A DNA stretch of 5,946 nt from Clostridia bacterium (GTDB lineage Bacteria; UBA6262; WVXT01). Every line of letters begins with the position of its first letter. The stretch's first letter is position 1. The position numbers and the translations under genes were made by a program. The DNA lies in assembly GCA_030671905.1 (NCBI GenBank), contig DAOVHK010000090.1:1-5946 (forward strand), read 5' to 3'. Below the pieces are notes generated by a model. That model ran no database searches, was not told the DNA's origin, and was given only the letters and a program-made list of their open reading frames with translations. This document shows positions 1 to 5,241 of this stretch, piece after piece.

Positions 1-1
1 A

Positions 2-742
2 GAAGGCTGGATACCCGTTAGCGATGAACTTTTCTCATTGCTCGAGGAATCGGTTCTCCTGTCAAAGCTCACTAAGGGCTGTTTTGATATTACTATCTAT
101 CCCTTGTGGAAAATCTGGAAGTTTGAGGGAGAGAATATTGAAGTGCCAAGTAAAGGAAAAATCGAAAGGGTATTGGAATTGGTAACCTACAAAAATATGA
201 TTTTACAAAATGGGAAAATCAGTTTTGCCAAGAAAGGGATGGGTATTGATCTCGGAGGTATAGCCAAAGGATATGCGGTGGATGCTGCAATAAAGGTTTT
301 GAAAGATAAGAATATAAAGAGTGCTATGGTTAATGCAGGAGGAGATATGTATGTTTTGGGAAAAAAGGAGGGGAAACCATGGCGCATCGGTATTCGACAC
401 CCTCGAAGAGAAGGAGAAATTTTGGGGACTGTTGAGGTAGAGAATAGGGCAATCGTTACTTCTGGCGATTACGAACGTTTCTTTTTTTCTGGAGGTAAAA
501 AATACCACCATATCATAAATCCCAAGACAGGCTATCCTGCGGATGAGTGTCAGAGCGTGACTATTGTGGCTAGAGAAGCTACCTTTGCTGATGGACTGGC
601 TACGGGAATATTTGTTTTGGGCCCCAAAGAAGGCATGGCTTTGATTGAGAATTTAGAAGGGGTGGAAGGAATTATTGTTAATAAGGAAGGAGATGTCTCT
701 GTTTCTTCGGGATTGGTTTCCAAGATTGAATATGTTAACTAG
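2..742 (+). CDS. apbE: FAD:protein FMN transferase (ApbE family), 3' part; 5' end outside the window
   Basis: ApbE enzymes split FAD and attach FMN covalently to a Ser/Thr of target proteins such as RnfG, RnfD, NqrB/C or FMN-binding-domain proteins, usually on the outer face of the cytoplasmic membrane. The frame is open from the left edge, giving 246 visible residues. Full-length members have roughly 300-350, so the signal peptide and the first 70-90 residues are missing; the TTG at 38 is internal. Visible family blocks are GCFDITIYPLWKIW (about 77-118), GIDLGGIAKGYAVDAA (about 242-289), NAGGDMYVLG (about 332-361), TSGDYERFF followed by HHIINPKTGYPA (about 458-541), and ADGLATGIFVLG (587-622). 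The Asp (590-592) and Thr (602-604) of the last block are the expected Mg-binding positions, so the enzyme looks active. It is followed by a NusG-II-domain gene that overlaps its end. Family assignment is firm; the flavinylated target is not in the window. Confidence 0.95.
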   Translation, partial: EGWIPVSDELFSLLEESVLLSKLTKGCFDITIYPLWKIWKFEGENIEVPSKGKIERVLELVTYKNMILQNGKISFAKKGMGIDLGGIAKGYAVDAAIKVLKDKNIKSAMVNAGGDMYVLGKKEGKPWRIGIRHPRREGEILGTVEVENRAIVTSGDYERFFFSGGKKYHHIINPKTGYPADECQSVTIVAREATFADGLATGIFVLGPKEGMALIENLEGVEGIIVNKEGDVSVSSGLVSKIEYVN

Positions 743-1097
743 GAATGATAGGATTCTAATATTTAGCCTGGTTGCCATTGCCTCTTTCTCTTTTGTGAGG
801 CTTTTTTTTATTTCCAATGAGGGAAAGGAAACTTTAATTAAAGTTGGTAACGGTCCCGTTCAAAGGGTCTCCTTAAAAACAGATAGAAGGATTAATCTTG
901 AGGGTGAAAAAGGAAGAGTGGTTATAGAGATTAAAGAAGGAAGAGTGAGAGCGGTAGAATCATCCTGTTTTCAAAAAATATGCGTAAATACAGGATGGAT
1001 AAATAAACCAGGCCAGAATATTATCTGTTTACCAAATAAGGTGTTGGTCACTATAGAAGGGAAGGGAAATCCTAAAATCGATGCAGTGAGTTATTAA
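732..1097 (+). CDS. NusG domain II-containing membrane-anchored protein
   Basis: A 121-residue protein: a short basic N-terminus, one membrane segment (about residues 8-27), then an extracytoplasmic-looking beta-rich domain. The domain ends in the family signature, with Cys79, Cys84 and Cys99 set in SSCFQKICVNTGWINKPGQ and IICLPNKVLVTI. This C-x4-C...G-W-I...C-L-P-N-K pattern marks the 'NusG domain II' family, which is named for a fold resemblance and is not the transcription factor NusG. The function is unknown. The genes often sit beside apbE, Gx-transporter and Rnf genes, so a role near extracytosolic redox proteins is inferred. I chose ATG 732 because it puts the membrane segment near the N-terminus, as in relatives; this overlaps apbE by 11 bases, suggesting coupling. 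An in-frame ATG at 693 has a better Shine-Dalgarno (AAGGAAGG, 683-690) and would add 13 residues. The stop codon lies inside the left arm of the palindrome at 1094-1276. Confidence 0.85.
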   Translation: MLTRNDRILIFSLVAIASFSFVRLFFISNEGKETLIKVGNGPVQRVSLKTDRRINLEGEKGRVVIEIKEGRVRAVESSCFQKICVNTGWINKPGQNIICLPNKVLVTIEGKGNPKIDAVSY

Positions 1098-1276
1098 AAG
1101 ATAGTTTATTCATCGCTTGAGGAATTTCTTAACGCCAAAAAACTTCGGACTCTGCAGGGCGCAAAAATAAACTCCCCTGATAAATCGGGAGTCGAACAAA
1201 TTTTTGCTTGGAAGAGAAGGGATCGTCCTTGTTTTTTGGCTAAAATTCCAATAGCTCTTCACAGACTATCTTTTAA
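1094..1276. repeat. 183-base imperfect palindrome (MITE-like element or long structured RNA)
   Basis: The ends are a perfect 12-base inverted repeat: TTAAAAGATAGT (1094-1105) and ACTATCTTTTAA (1265-1276). Pairing continues inward in the same register: GCT 1115-1117 with AGC 1253-1255, and GGAATTT 1121-1127 with AAATTCC 1243-1249. After a small asymmetry come GCCAAAAAAC 1134-1143 with GTTTTTTGGC 1231-1240 (10 of 10), GGAC 1147-1150 with GTCC 1225-1228, GCAAAAAT 1161-1168 with ATTTTTGC 1200-1207, and ACTCCC 1171-1176 with GGGAGT 1187-1192 around a 10-base loop. The central hairpin is followed by T-rich sequence on both strands, closest on the minus strand, so it could also attenuate transcription. 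The element contains no convincing gene. It fills most of the 235-base gap (1098-1332) in a gene run that is otherwise compact. The terminal TTAA on each side could be a target duplication around AAGATAGT ends. Whether it is a mobile element or an RNA cannot be decided from one copy. Confidence 0.75.
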
Positions 1277-1317
1277 ATGTTAGGGTGGGGTCCCGTGCAG
1301 ATAGGTAGTTGTCCTTA

Positions 1318-1322
1318 AAGGA
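1318..1322 (+). promoter_or_regulatory. Ribosome binding site of the Gx-transporter gene
   Basis: AAGGA lies 10 bases before the ATG at 1333. It sits inside the near-palindrome TCCTTAAAGGA (1312-1322). The rest of 1277-1332, between the palindromic element and the start codon, shows no convincing promoter. Confidence 0.5.
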
Positions 1323-1332
1323 AATTTAAAGT

Positions 1333-1890
1333 ATGGATGGGAAGAAGAAAATAGTATACATTTCGGTTTTGATTGCTGTTGCTTCCACGCTACAGATAGT
1401 GGAGAGTCTCTTTCCCCATCCGCTTCCCTGGCTCCGGCTGGGGCTGGCAAATATGATTACTTTGACCAGTCTGGTTATCTTCGGATATGCTGTAGCAATT
1501 CAGGTGGCTGTGTTGAGGACGATTTTGAGTTCTTTCCTTCTAGGAACATTTTTTACCCCGGGTTTCTTCTTGAGTTTTTCTGGTGCGCTGGTGAGTGCTC
1601 TGGTAATGGGTGGGGTTTATAGTCTGGGGAGGATAGGAAAGTCCAATCCTTCTCCACAGTATCTTTTTGGTTTTAGCATTATAGGAGTGTCCATTCTGGG
1701 AGCAGTGAGTCATAATGTTACACAGCTTTTCCTTGCTTATCTTTTCCTGATAAGGCATAAGGGGGTATTTTTAACACTCCCATTTTTGATAGTGGCAGCG
1801 GTGGTTACTGGTTTTATAACCGGTTACGGGGCAAATTACTTGAGCAGGGAAATGAGGAAGATAACGATAGAGGCTGGTAAACCCCGTTAA
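1333..1890 (+). CDS. Gx transporter family protein (heptaprenyl diphosphate synthase component I-like)
   Basis: A hydrophobic protein of 185 residues with about five or six membrane segments. Family blocks are ESLFPHPLPWLRLGLANMITL (24-44), LRTILSSFLLGTFFTPGFFL (61-80) followed by SFSGAL, and ILGAVSHNVTQLFLA (121-135). These match the family annotated both as 'heptaprenyl diphosphate synthase component I' and as 'Gx transporter', which is related to the substrate-binding S components of ECF transporters. The prenyl-synthase name comes from its gene neighbourhood; a membrane carrier of unknown substrate is the better reading. Start ATG 1333 has an AAGGA site 10 bases upstream, and the next residues (MDGKKK) form a normal basic cytoplasmic N-terminus before the first helix. 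It lies downstream of apbE and the NusG-II gene, a common grouping, and 50 bases before maf. The intervening palindrome may place it under separate control. Confidence 0.85.
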   Translation: MDGKKKIVYISVLIAVASTLQIVESLFPHPLPWLRLGLANMITLTSLVIFGYAVAIQVAVLRTILSSFLLGTFFTPGFFLSFSGALVSALVMGGVYSLGRIGKSNPSPQYLFGFSIIGVSILGAVSHNVTQLFLAYLFLIRHKGVFLTLPFLIVAAVVTGFITGYGANYLSREMRKITIEAGKPR

Positions 1891-1940
1891 ACTGTTCACC
1901 ATCTCAGAATTAAGTATTGTGTCCCCGGAATTGGTGGAAG

Positions 1941-2543
1941 ATGAAGAGATTGATTTTAGCTTCCAGTTCTTCTCGCAGGCAACAGATTCTCTCTCAGTTG
2001 GGCTTAAAATTTCAAGTGATGCCATCTCGCTTTTGCGAGGAACACCCGGTCTCTTGTAGAGGGAAATTGGTGCCCTGGAAAATAGTCGAGAAATTGGCGT
2101 TACGAAAAGCAAAAGAAGTTTCTGGGAGGCTTTCTGAGGGACTGGTTATTGGTGCGGACACGATAGTTGCTCTACCCACTATTGATAGAGGGAGATTGAA
2201 ATTCGAGATTATTGGCAAACCCCAAACAGTCGAGGAAGCAAAAGAGATTTTGAGACGATTAGGTGGCACAACTCATGAAGTTTATACAGGAGTTGCAGTT
2301 GTTGATGCTAAAACGGGTAGAAAGGTTGTGGGGCATGAAGTTTCCAGGGTGAGGATGAAAAAGCTCACAAGTGGAGAGCTCTCCAGGGTAAGCCGGATGC
2401 ATTTGGATAAAGCAGGAGCTTATGGGGTTAAACAGAAGAACGATGCCTTTGTGAAGTTGCTGGAAGGGTCTGTGGATAATGTGGTGGGTATGCCCCGGAA
2501 ATTATTGAAGGGGTTGCTTGAAAAATTTAGTGTGAAGGTTTAG
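1941..2543 (+). CDS. maf: Maf family nucleoside triphosphate pyrophosphatase
   Basis: Maf proteins hydrolyse non-canonical or surplus nucleoside triphosphates (dTTP, UTP, modified pyrimidines) to monophosphate and pyrophosphate in the cytoplasm; overexpression in Bacillus blocks septation. This one has 200 residues, the usual length. Motifs in order: LILASSSSRR (4-13, the triphosphate-binding SSSxRR), GADTIV (71-76, with the likely catalytic base Asp73), IGKP (91-94), GGTTHEVYTGVAV (108-120), DKAGAYG (156-162) and VDNVVGMP (178-185). Two departures are visible: the stretch between GADTIV and GKP is longer than usual, and the residues after AYG read VKQ, where dTTP/UTP-type Mafs normally have IQG. 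Substrate preference is therefore uncertain. ATG 1941 begins exactly at the conserved MKRLILAS and follows GGTGGAAG; the TTG at 1917 would add an unconserved tail. The gene is 50 bases after the Gx-transporter gene and probably cotranscribed. Its stop overlaps the stop of the convergent chaperone gene. Confidence 0.95.
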   Translation: MKRLILASSSSRRQQILSQLGLKFQVMPSRFCEEHPVSCRGKLVPWKIVEKLALRKAKEVSGRLSEGLVIGADTIVALPTIDRGRLKFEIIGKPQTVEEAKEILRRLGGTTHEVYTGVAVVDAKTGRKVVGHEVSRVRMKKLTSGELSRVSRMHLDKAGAYGVKQKNDAFVKLLEGSVDNVVGMPRKLLKGLLEKFSVKV

Positions 2544-3220
2544 GAGCCTCCTTCAATTTTATCTAAGTTGTTAATTATCTTTGCTTTTTGATATAAGCTT
2601 AACAGCCATTGCCTGTAGAAGAGGATTTTCTTTTCTTGGAGAAAATCTTTCTTGAAATCTTCTTCTTTATCTTTTAGTTTTCTTCGCTCGTATTCGTCTT
2701 TTACTTCTTGGTCGGTGACTTTAACACTGGAAATAATAAAATCTCTCATTTTTTGATTGGCAATTACTCGTTTAATCTGGGTTTCATATACAGCCGGTTC
2801 GGTGCGAAAATAGTTTTGGAGAATGTAAAAATATAATCGAGGGTCAAACTTTCCCTCTTTCTGGAATTGGGGAAGCGAGCGTATTGTATTTATTACTTCG
2901 CTCTGGCTTGCATAAATTCCGTACTTTTTTGCTTCTTGAAGAAGGAGCTGTTCCTGGACAAGGGAATTCAGGACTTCGGATTTGATTTCTCTTCTTTGGT
3001 CATCGCTGAGTTCTCCTTCGGGATTTTGGTCGTACCAGTTACGAATTCTCATGTTGACTGAGTCCAAAAAGGAAGAGTAGGGAATTTTAGTTCCGTTAAC
3101 CCGAACCACGCAATCGATTAAGCGCCGTGTGGAGAAATTCCAGAGAAATACACCGCCAATAAATGCAGTAGCAATACACCATAAAAAGATCTTTACGTTT
3201 TTTCTCACAAAGTTCATCAT
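2540..3220 (-). CDS. SurA/PpiD N-terminal-like membrane-anchored chaperone lacking a PPIase domain
   Basis: A 226-residue protein. The basic start MMNFVRKNVK is followed by one membrane segment (about 10-28, ending FLWNF), as in PpiD. Next is the helical SurA-N module: VNGTKIPYSSFLDSV (42-56), LNSLVQEQLLLQEAKKYGI (about 84-102), the SxxEV element, then FDPRLYFYILQ and VTDQEVKDEYERR. In PpiD and SurA a parvulin peptidyl-prolyl isomerase domain of about 90-100 residues normally follows. Here the chain passes almost directly to a helix ending FYRQWLLSLYQKAKI, which resembles the C-terminal segment that completes the SurA chaperone core. The predicted protein is thus a foldase-like chaperone tethered to the cytoplasmic membrane, facing the periplasm, without isomerase activity. 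The client is unknown. Its start is either 3220 or the adjacent ATG at 3217; no Shine-Dalgarno precedes either. It is convergent with maf (4-base overlap) and divergent from the AEC permease. Confidence 0.8.
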   Translation of the reverse strand: MMNFVRKNVKIFLWCIATAFIGGVFLWNFSTRRLIDCVVRVNGTKIPYSSFLDSVNMRIRNWYDQNPEGELSDDQRREIKSEVLNSLVQEQLLLQEAKKYGIYASQSEVINTIRSLPQFQKEGKFDPRLYFYILQNYFRTEPAVYETQIKRVIANQKMRDFIISSVKVTDQEVKDEYERRKLKDKEEDFKKDFLQEKKILFYRQWLLSLYQKAKIINNLDKIEGGS

Positions 3221-3229
3221 TAGGCATTT

Positions 3230-3259
3230 ATTATATTAAAAATTCAGTGTATTGGTCAA
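3230..3259 (-). promoter_or_regulatory. Strong sigma70-type promoter for the SurA-like gene
   Basis: Read on the minus strand, TTGACC (3259-3254) is followed after 18 bases by a perfect TATAAT (3235-3230). Transcription would start around 3221-3225, giving a leader of only about 1-5 bases before the ATG at 3220. The -35 box overlaps the ribosome binding site of the divergent permease gene. This is sequence resemblance only. Confidence 0.5.
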
Positions 3260-3262
3260 GGA
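3258..3262 (+). promoter_or_regulatory. Ribosome binding site that fixes the AEC permease start
   Basis: AAGGA ends 7 bases before the ATG at 3270, a standard spacing. It supports 3270 over the in-frame TTG at 3252, which has no such site. Confidence 0.65.
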
Positions 3263-3269
3263 AATTGTC

Positions 3270-4163
3270 ATGGGCACGCTGATAGAAGTACTTCTTAAAT
3301 TAGTATCCAAAGTTTTTGTTTTCGTATTTATTGGCTATCTTATAGGAAAGGTAAGGGCAAGGTTTGTCAAGCCATTAATTGCTGTGGTAATTTATGGTTC
3401 TCTCTATGTGCTCGTTCCTTTTTTCTTTTTCCTTTCTATGTGGGAGAGTTCAGCCGACTTTCTTATAACAAAAAAGGTTACCCTAATTGCAGCTGCAGTT
3501 GTTATTGCTTGCGGTTTTATGGCATATCTTTTTTCTACTCTCTCTGGTGTCGAATTTCGTCAAATTTGCCTTCCCATAATGTTTATGAATACTATATATC
3601 TGGCGATCCCCATAAATACCCTGTTCTTTGGCAGTGAAGGTATGACTTATAGTATTATTTACAGTCTGACAGTGGGGATTCTCAATTTTACCCTGGGTAT
3701 CTATCTGGTCAGCCGTAAGGAACACTTTCTAGAGATAATTAAAATGCCGTTGATTTATGCTGCCTTAGTAGGAGTGGTGCTCAACCAGGCTAAAGTGGGC
3801 ATTCCTGTAGTGTTTCTCAATATTTCACAGAGGCTTAAAGATGTGGTTCTTCCGGCAATGGTGGGTCTTGTGGGATATCAGCTAAACTTTATCAAGTGGC
3901 CACATTTAAAACTGGTAAATGTTGGCGTCATCCTTCGGATGGGCGGAGGATTTCTGGTAGCTTTAATTCTGGTTAAGCTTCTTAACTTCTCTGGCCCGGG
4001 AGCTTCTGTAGTCTTGATATCTTCAGCAATGCCTTCGGCAGTGCTCACATATATTTTTGCAAAAAGGTATAAAGTAGATGCAGACTTTGCTGCAGGGATG
4101 ATTTTGGTGTCCACTCTCCTGAGCATCGTGACTATTCCCTTAATAGTTTCTTTTTTGAGATGA
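3270..4163 (+). CDS. AEC (auxin efflux carrier) family transporter
   Basis: A permease of 297 residues, the normal length for bacterial AEC proteins, with about ten hydrophobic segments in two halves. Landmarks are an N-terminal helix ending IGYLIGK (21-27), the MNTIYLAIPINTLFFG block (106-121, equivalent to the family's N-x-G-x-x-G-x-P core), a short charged mid-loop (SRKEHF, 148-153), LPAMVGLVGYQL (194-205), and the C-terminal SSAMPSAVLTYIFAKRY (251-267) with DADFAAGMILVSTLLSI. Bacterial relatives carry organic acids such as malate or malonate, or amino-acid-like anions; the substrate here cannot be read from sequence. ATG 3270 is chosen over TTG 3252 because of the AAGGA site. The gene diverges from the SurA-like gene across 49 bases, where I see no clear plus-strand promoter. 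Its TGA overlaps the ATG of the following lipoprotein gene (ATGA), implying coupled translation. Confidence 0.88.
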   Translation: MGTLIEVLLKLVSKVFVFVFIGYLIGKVRARFVKPLIAVVIYGSLYVLVPFFFFLSMWESSADFLITKKVTLIAAAVVIACGFMAYLFSTLSGVEFRQICLPIMFMNTIYLAIPINTLFFGSEGMTYSIIYSLTVGILNFTLGIYLVSRKEHFLEIIKMPLIYAALVGVVLNQAKVGIPVVFLNISQRLKDVVLPAMVGLVGYQLNFIKWPHLKLVNVGVILRMGGGFLVALILVKLLNFSGPGASVVLISSAMPSAVLTYIFAKRYKVDADFAAGMILVSTLLSIVTIPLIVSFLR

Positions 4164-4696
4164 AAAAATTCTATACCTGTTCTATTATTTTAATTCTTTT
4201 ATTAAGTGGCTGTTACTCTGCGCCTAAAAAAAGAGTGCCTCTTCCTGTTCCTGAGTATCAGGTTGATAAAAAAACAGAAAAGAGGATAAAGAAAGACCTT
4301 GCTGAGGTGGAAAAAATTTGCCAGAATAGCGAAAGCTTGGATGTTGTAGGAAAGTCTACAATGATACAATCGGCAAGGCTAATCGACTTAGGTAAGGTAG
4401 CCTCACCAGTGTTAGTTAGCGTGATTCAGGATAAGACTAAAAATTGGAAATTCAGGTATTGGGCTGTCGACTTATTGGGTTATATTGAAGATGAGAAAAA
4501 CATCTTTGCACTCATTGCAGTAATTGAAGACTCCGCTGATGAGGAGAAGATAAGGTTCTGCGCTCTTCAGGCTATAGATGAAATGGCTAATCCAGAAGCT
4601 ATCGAGTATTTGGAAGTAGCGGAACAGATTGTAGAAACCGGTGCTTTAAGAGAGGAAATAACAAGGGTTATAGAAAAATTGGGGAAAAGAGAATAG
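4160..4696 (+). CDS. HEAT-repeat-like lipoprotein
   Basis: A 178-residue protein with a bacterial lipoprotein signal: MKKFYTCS, a hydrophobic core, and the lipobox LLSGC with lipidated Cys18. The residue after Cys is Tyr, so there is no Asp retention signal and the outer membrane is a possible destination in a diderm. The mature part starts with a flexible, proline-rich, basic segment (PKKRVPLPVPEY). It continues with alpha-helical pairs typical of HEAT repeats: LIDLGKVASPVLVSVIQD (about 75-92), RYWAVDLLGYIEDEKNIFALIAVIED, and RFCALQAIDEMANPEAIEYL. Such repeats normally bind other proteins, and no catalytic motif is seen. Partner and function are unknown; coupling to the AEC permease by a 4-base overlap suggests they work together or are at least co-expressed. 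No strong Shine-Dalgarno is present, as expected for a coupled start. The convergent bactofilin gene ends 14 bases beyond, with no terminator hairpin between them. Confidence 0.8.
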   Translation: MKKFYTCSIILILLLSGCYSAPKKRVPLPVPEYQVDKKTEKRIKKDLAEVEKICQNSESLDVVGKSTMIQSARLIDLGKVASPVLVSVIQDKTKNWKFRYWAVDLLGYIEDEKNIFALIAVIEDSADEEKIRFCALQAIDEMANPEAIEYLEVAEQIVETGALREEITRVIEKLGKRE

Positions 4697-4710
4697 AATT
4701 TGGAGAGAAA

Positions 4711-5109
4711 TTATTTCGTATCTTTTGATTTAAATTCTGGTTCGATTACTTTTTCCTGGTTTTTGCTCATTACACAGTTTCCTTCAAAGATGGCTCCTTC
4801 AGCTATATAGAGTTGTGGTGCACTGATATCCCCTTTGACCTGTGAGTGGGGAAGCATTTCAATGCTGGCGGAAGCAGTGATATTTCCAGTAATTTCCCCT
4901 CCCACAACTACAGTTTGAGCATTTATATCTCCCTTCACTTTCCCATCTTCGCCTACAATAACTGCCTCAGCATTTGTCACTCCACCATCAATACTACCAT
5001 CAATTCTGAGGGTGCCTTTGGTAGAGATTGTTCCTTTGATTTCTGCGCCTTGGCCAACCAGAGTATCTACCTTCCCGACTTTTCCTACTTCCTCTTTCTT
5101 GCCAAACAT
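4711..5109 (-). CDS. Bactofilin (polymer-forming cytoskeletal protein)
   Basis: Bactofilins assemble without nucleotide into filaments or membrane-associated patches that position cell-wall enzymes. This 132-residue protein has the usual layout. A short polar N-terminus (MFGKKEEVGK) precedes a right-handed beta-helix core at about 15-112, made of glycine- and valine-rich turns: TLVGQGAEIKGTI (16-28), TLRIDGSIDGGV (33-44), VIVGEDGKVKGDI (50-62), TVVVGGEITGNI (66-77), SQVKGDI and LYIAEGAIFEG. A charged, disordered tail (about 115-132) closes it. The start is firm: a perfect AGGAGG lies 7 bases upstream. It follows the M23 peptidase gene on the same strand after 132 bases, the arrangement known for cell-shape modules (for example CcmA with Csd1 in Helicobacter), so it probably recruits or localises that peptidase. 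Family assignment is firm; the partnership is inferred. Confidence 0.93.
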   Translation of the reverse strand: MFGKKEEVGKVGKVDTLVGQGAEIKGTISTKGTLRIDGSIDGGVTNAEAVIVGEDGKVKGDINAQTVVVGGEITGNITASASIEMLPHSQVKGDISAPQLYIAEGAIFEGNCVMSKNQEKVIEPEFKSKDTK

Positions 5110-5116
5110 ACTTCTG

Positions 5117-5122
5117 CCTCCT
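5117..5122 (-). promoter_or_regulatory. Consensus ribosome binding site of the bactofilin gene
   Basis: On the minus strand, AGGAGG is 7 bases before the ATG at 5109. It is the only full consensus site in the window, suggesting high translation of the cytoskeletal protein relative to its neighbours. Confidence 0.75.
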
Positions 5123-5142
5123 AAAAGAAATTAATATTTTCC

Positions 5143-5187
5143 CCACTCTATCCCTTGCGAAACCGCGATGGAATCGGAAAAGAGTGG
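5143..5187. repeat. Imperfect hairpin in the M23-bactofilin gap
   Basis: CCACTCT (5143-5149) pairs perfectly with AGAGTGG (5181-5187). Inside, TTGCG (5155-5159) can pair with CGCGA (5164-5168, one G-U) around a 4-base loop, and TCC/GGA pairs (5151-5153 with 5170-5172) extend it. No T-run follows on the minus strand, so it is not a classic terminator. It may be a processing or stability structure between the two messages. The rest of 5110-5241 shows nothing clear apart from the bactofilin ribosome binding site. Confidence 0.4.
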
Positions 5188-5241
5188 ACTACCTGCACTA
5201 CAACCATTCTCTGAAGATAGGAATTTTACGCATTCATGCAA

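Noticed and set aside
203..511. Open frame on the minus strand opposite apbE (also the smaller one at 187-387)
   Set aside because: It lies wholly inside the conserved apbE coding region, has no recognisable domain and no upstream ribosome site.
1171..1200. tRNA T-arm-like string (GGGAGTCGAACAAAT) in the palindrome
   Set aside because: No acceptor, D-arm or anticodon arm can be built around it; the stem is better explained by the nested palindrome.
1094..1276. Integron attC site
   Set aside because: It is an imperfect palindrome, but the ends lack the GTTRRRY/RYYYAAC core sites and there is no integrase or cassette array.
1258..1286. Possible promoter reading out of the element (TTCACA, 17 bases, TAGGGT)
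   Set aside because: The -35 is good and a TG lies before the -10, but the -10 matches only three of six bases, so I do not call it.
1771..2112. Minus-strand open frame across the Gx-transporter/maf junction
   Set aside because: It is opposite two well-supported genes and its translation resembles no family; the maf motifs on the plus strand explain the region.
4697..4712. Inverted repeat AATTT/AAATT between the convergent lipoprotein and bactofilin genes
   Set aside because: Only five A-T pairs, too weak for a terminator stem.
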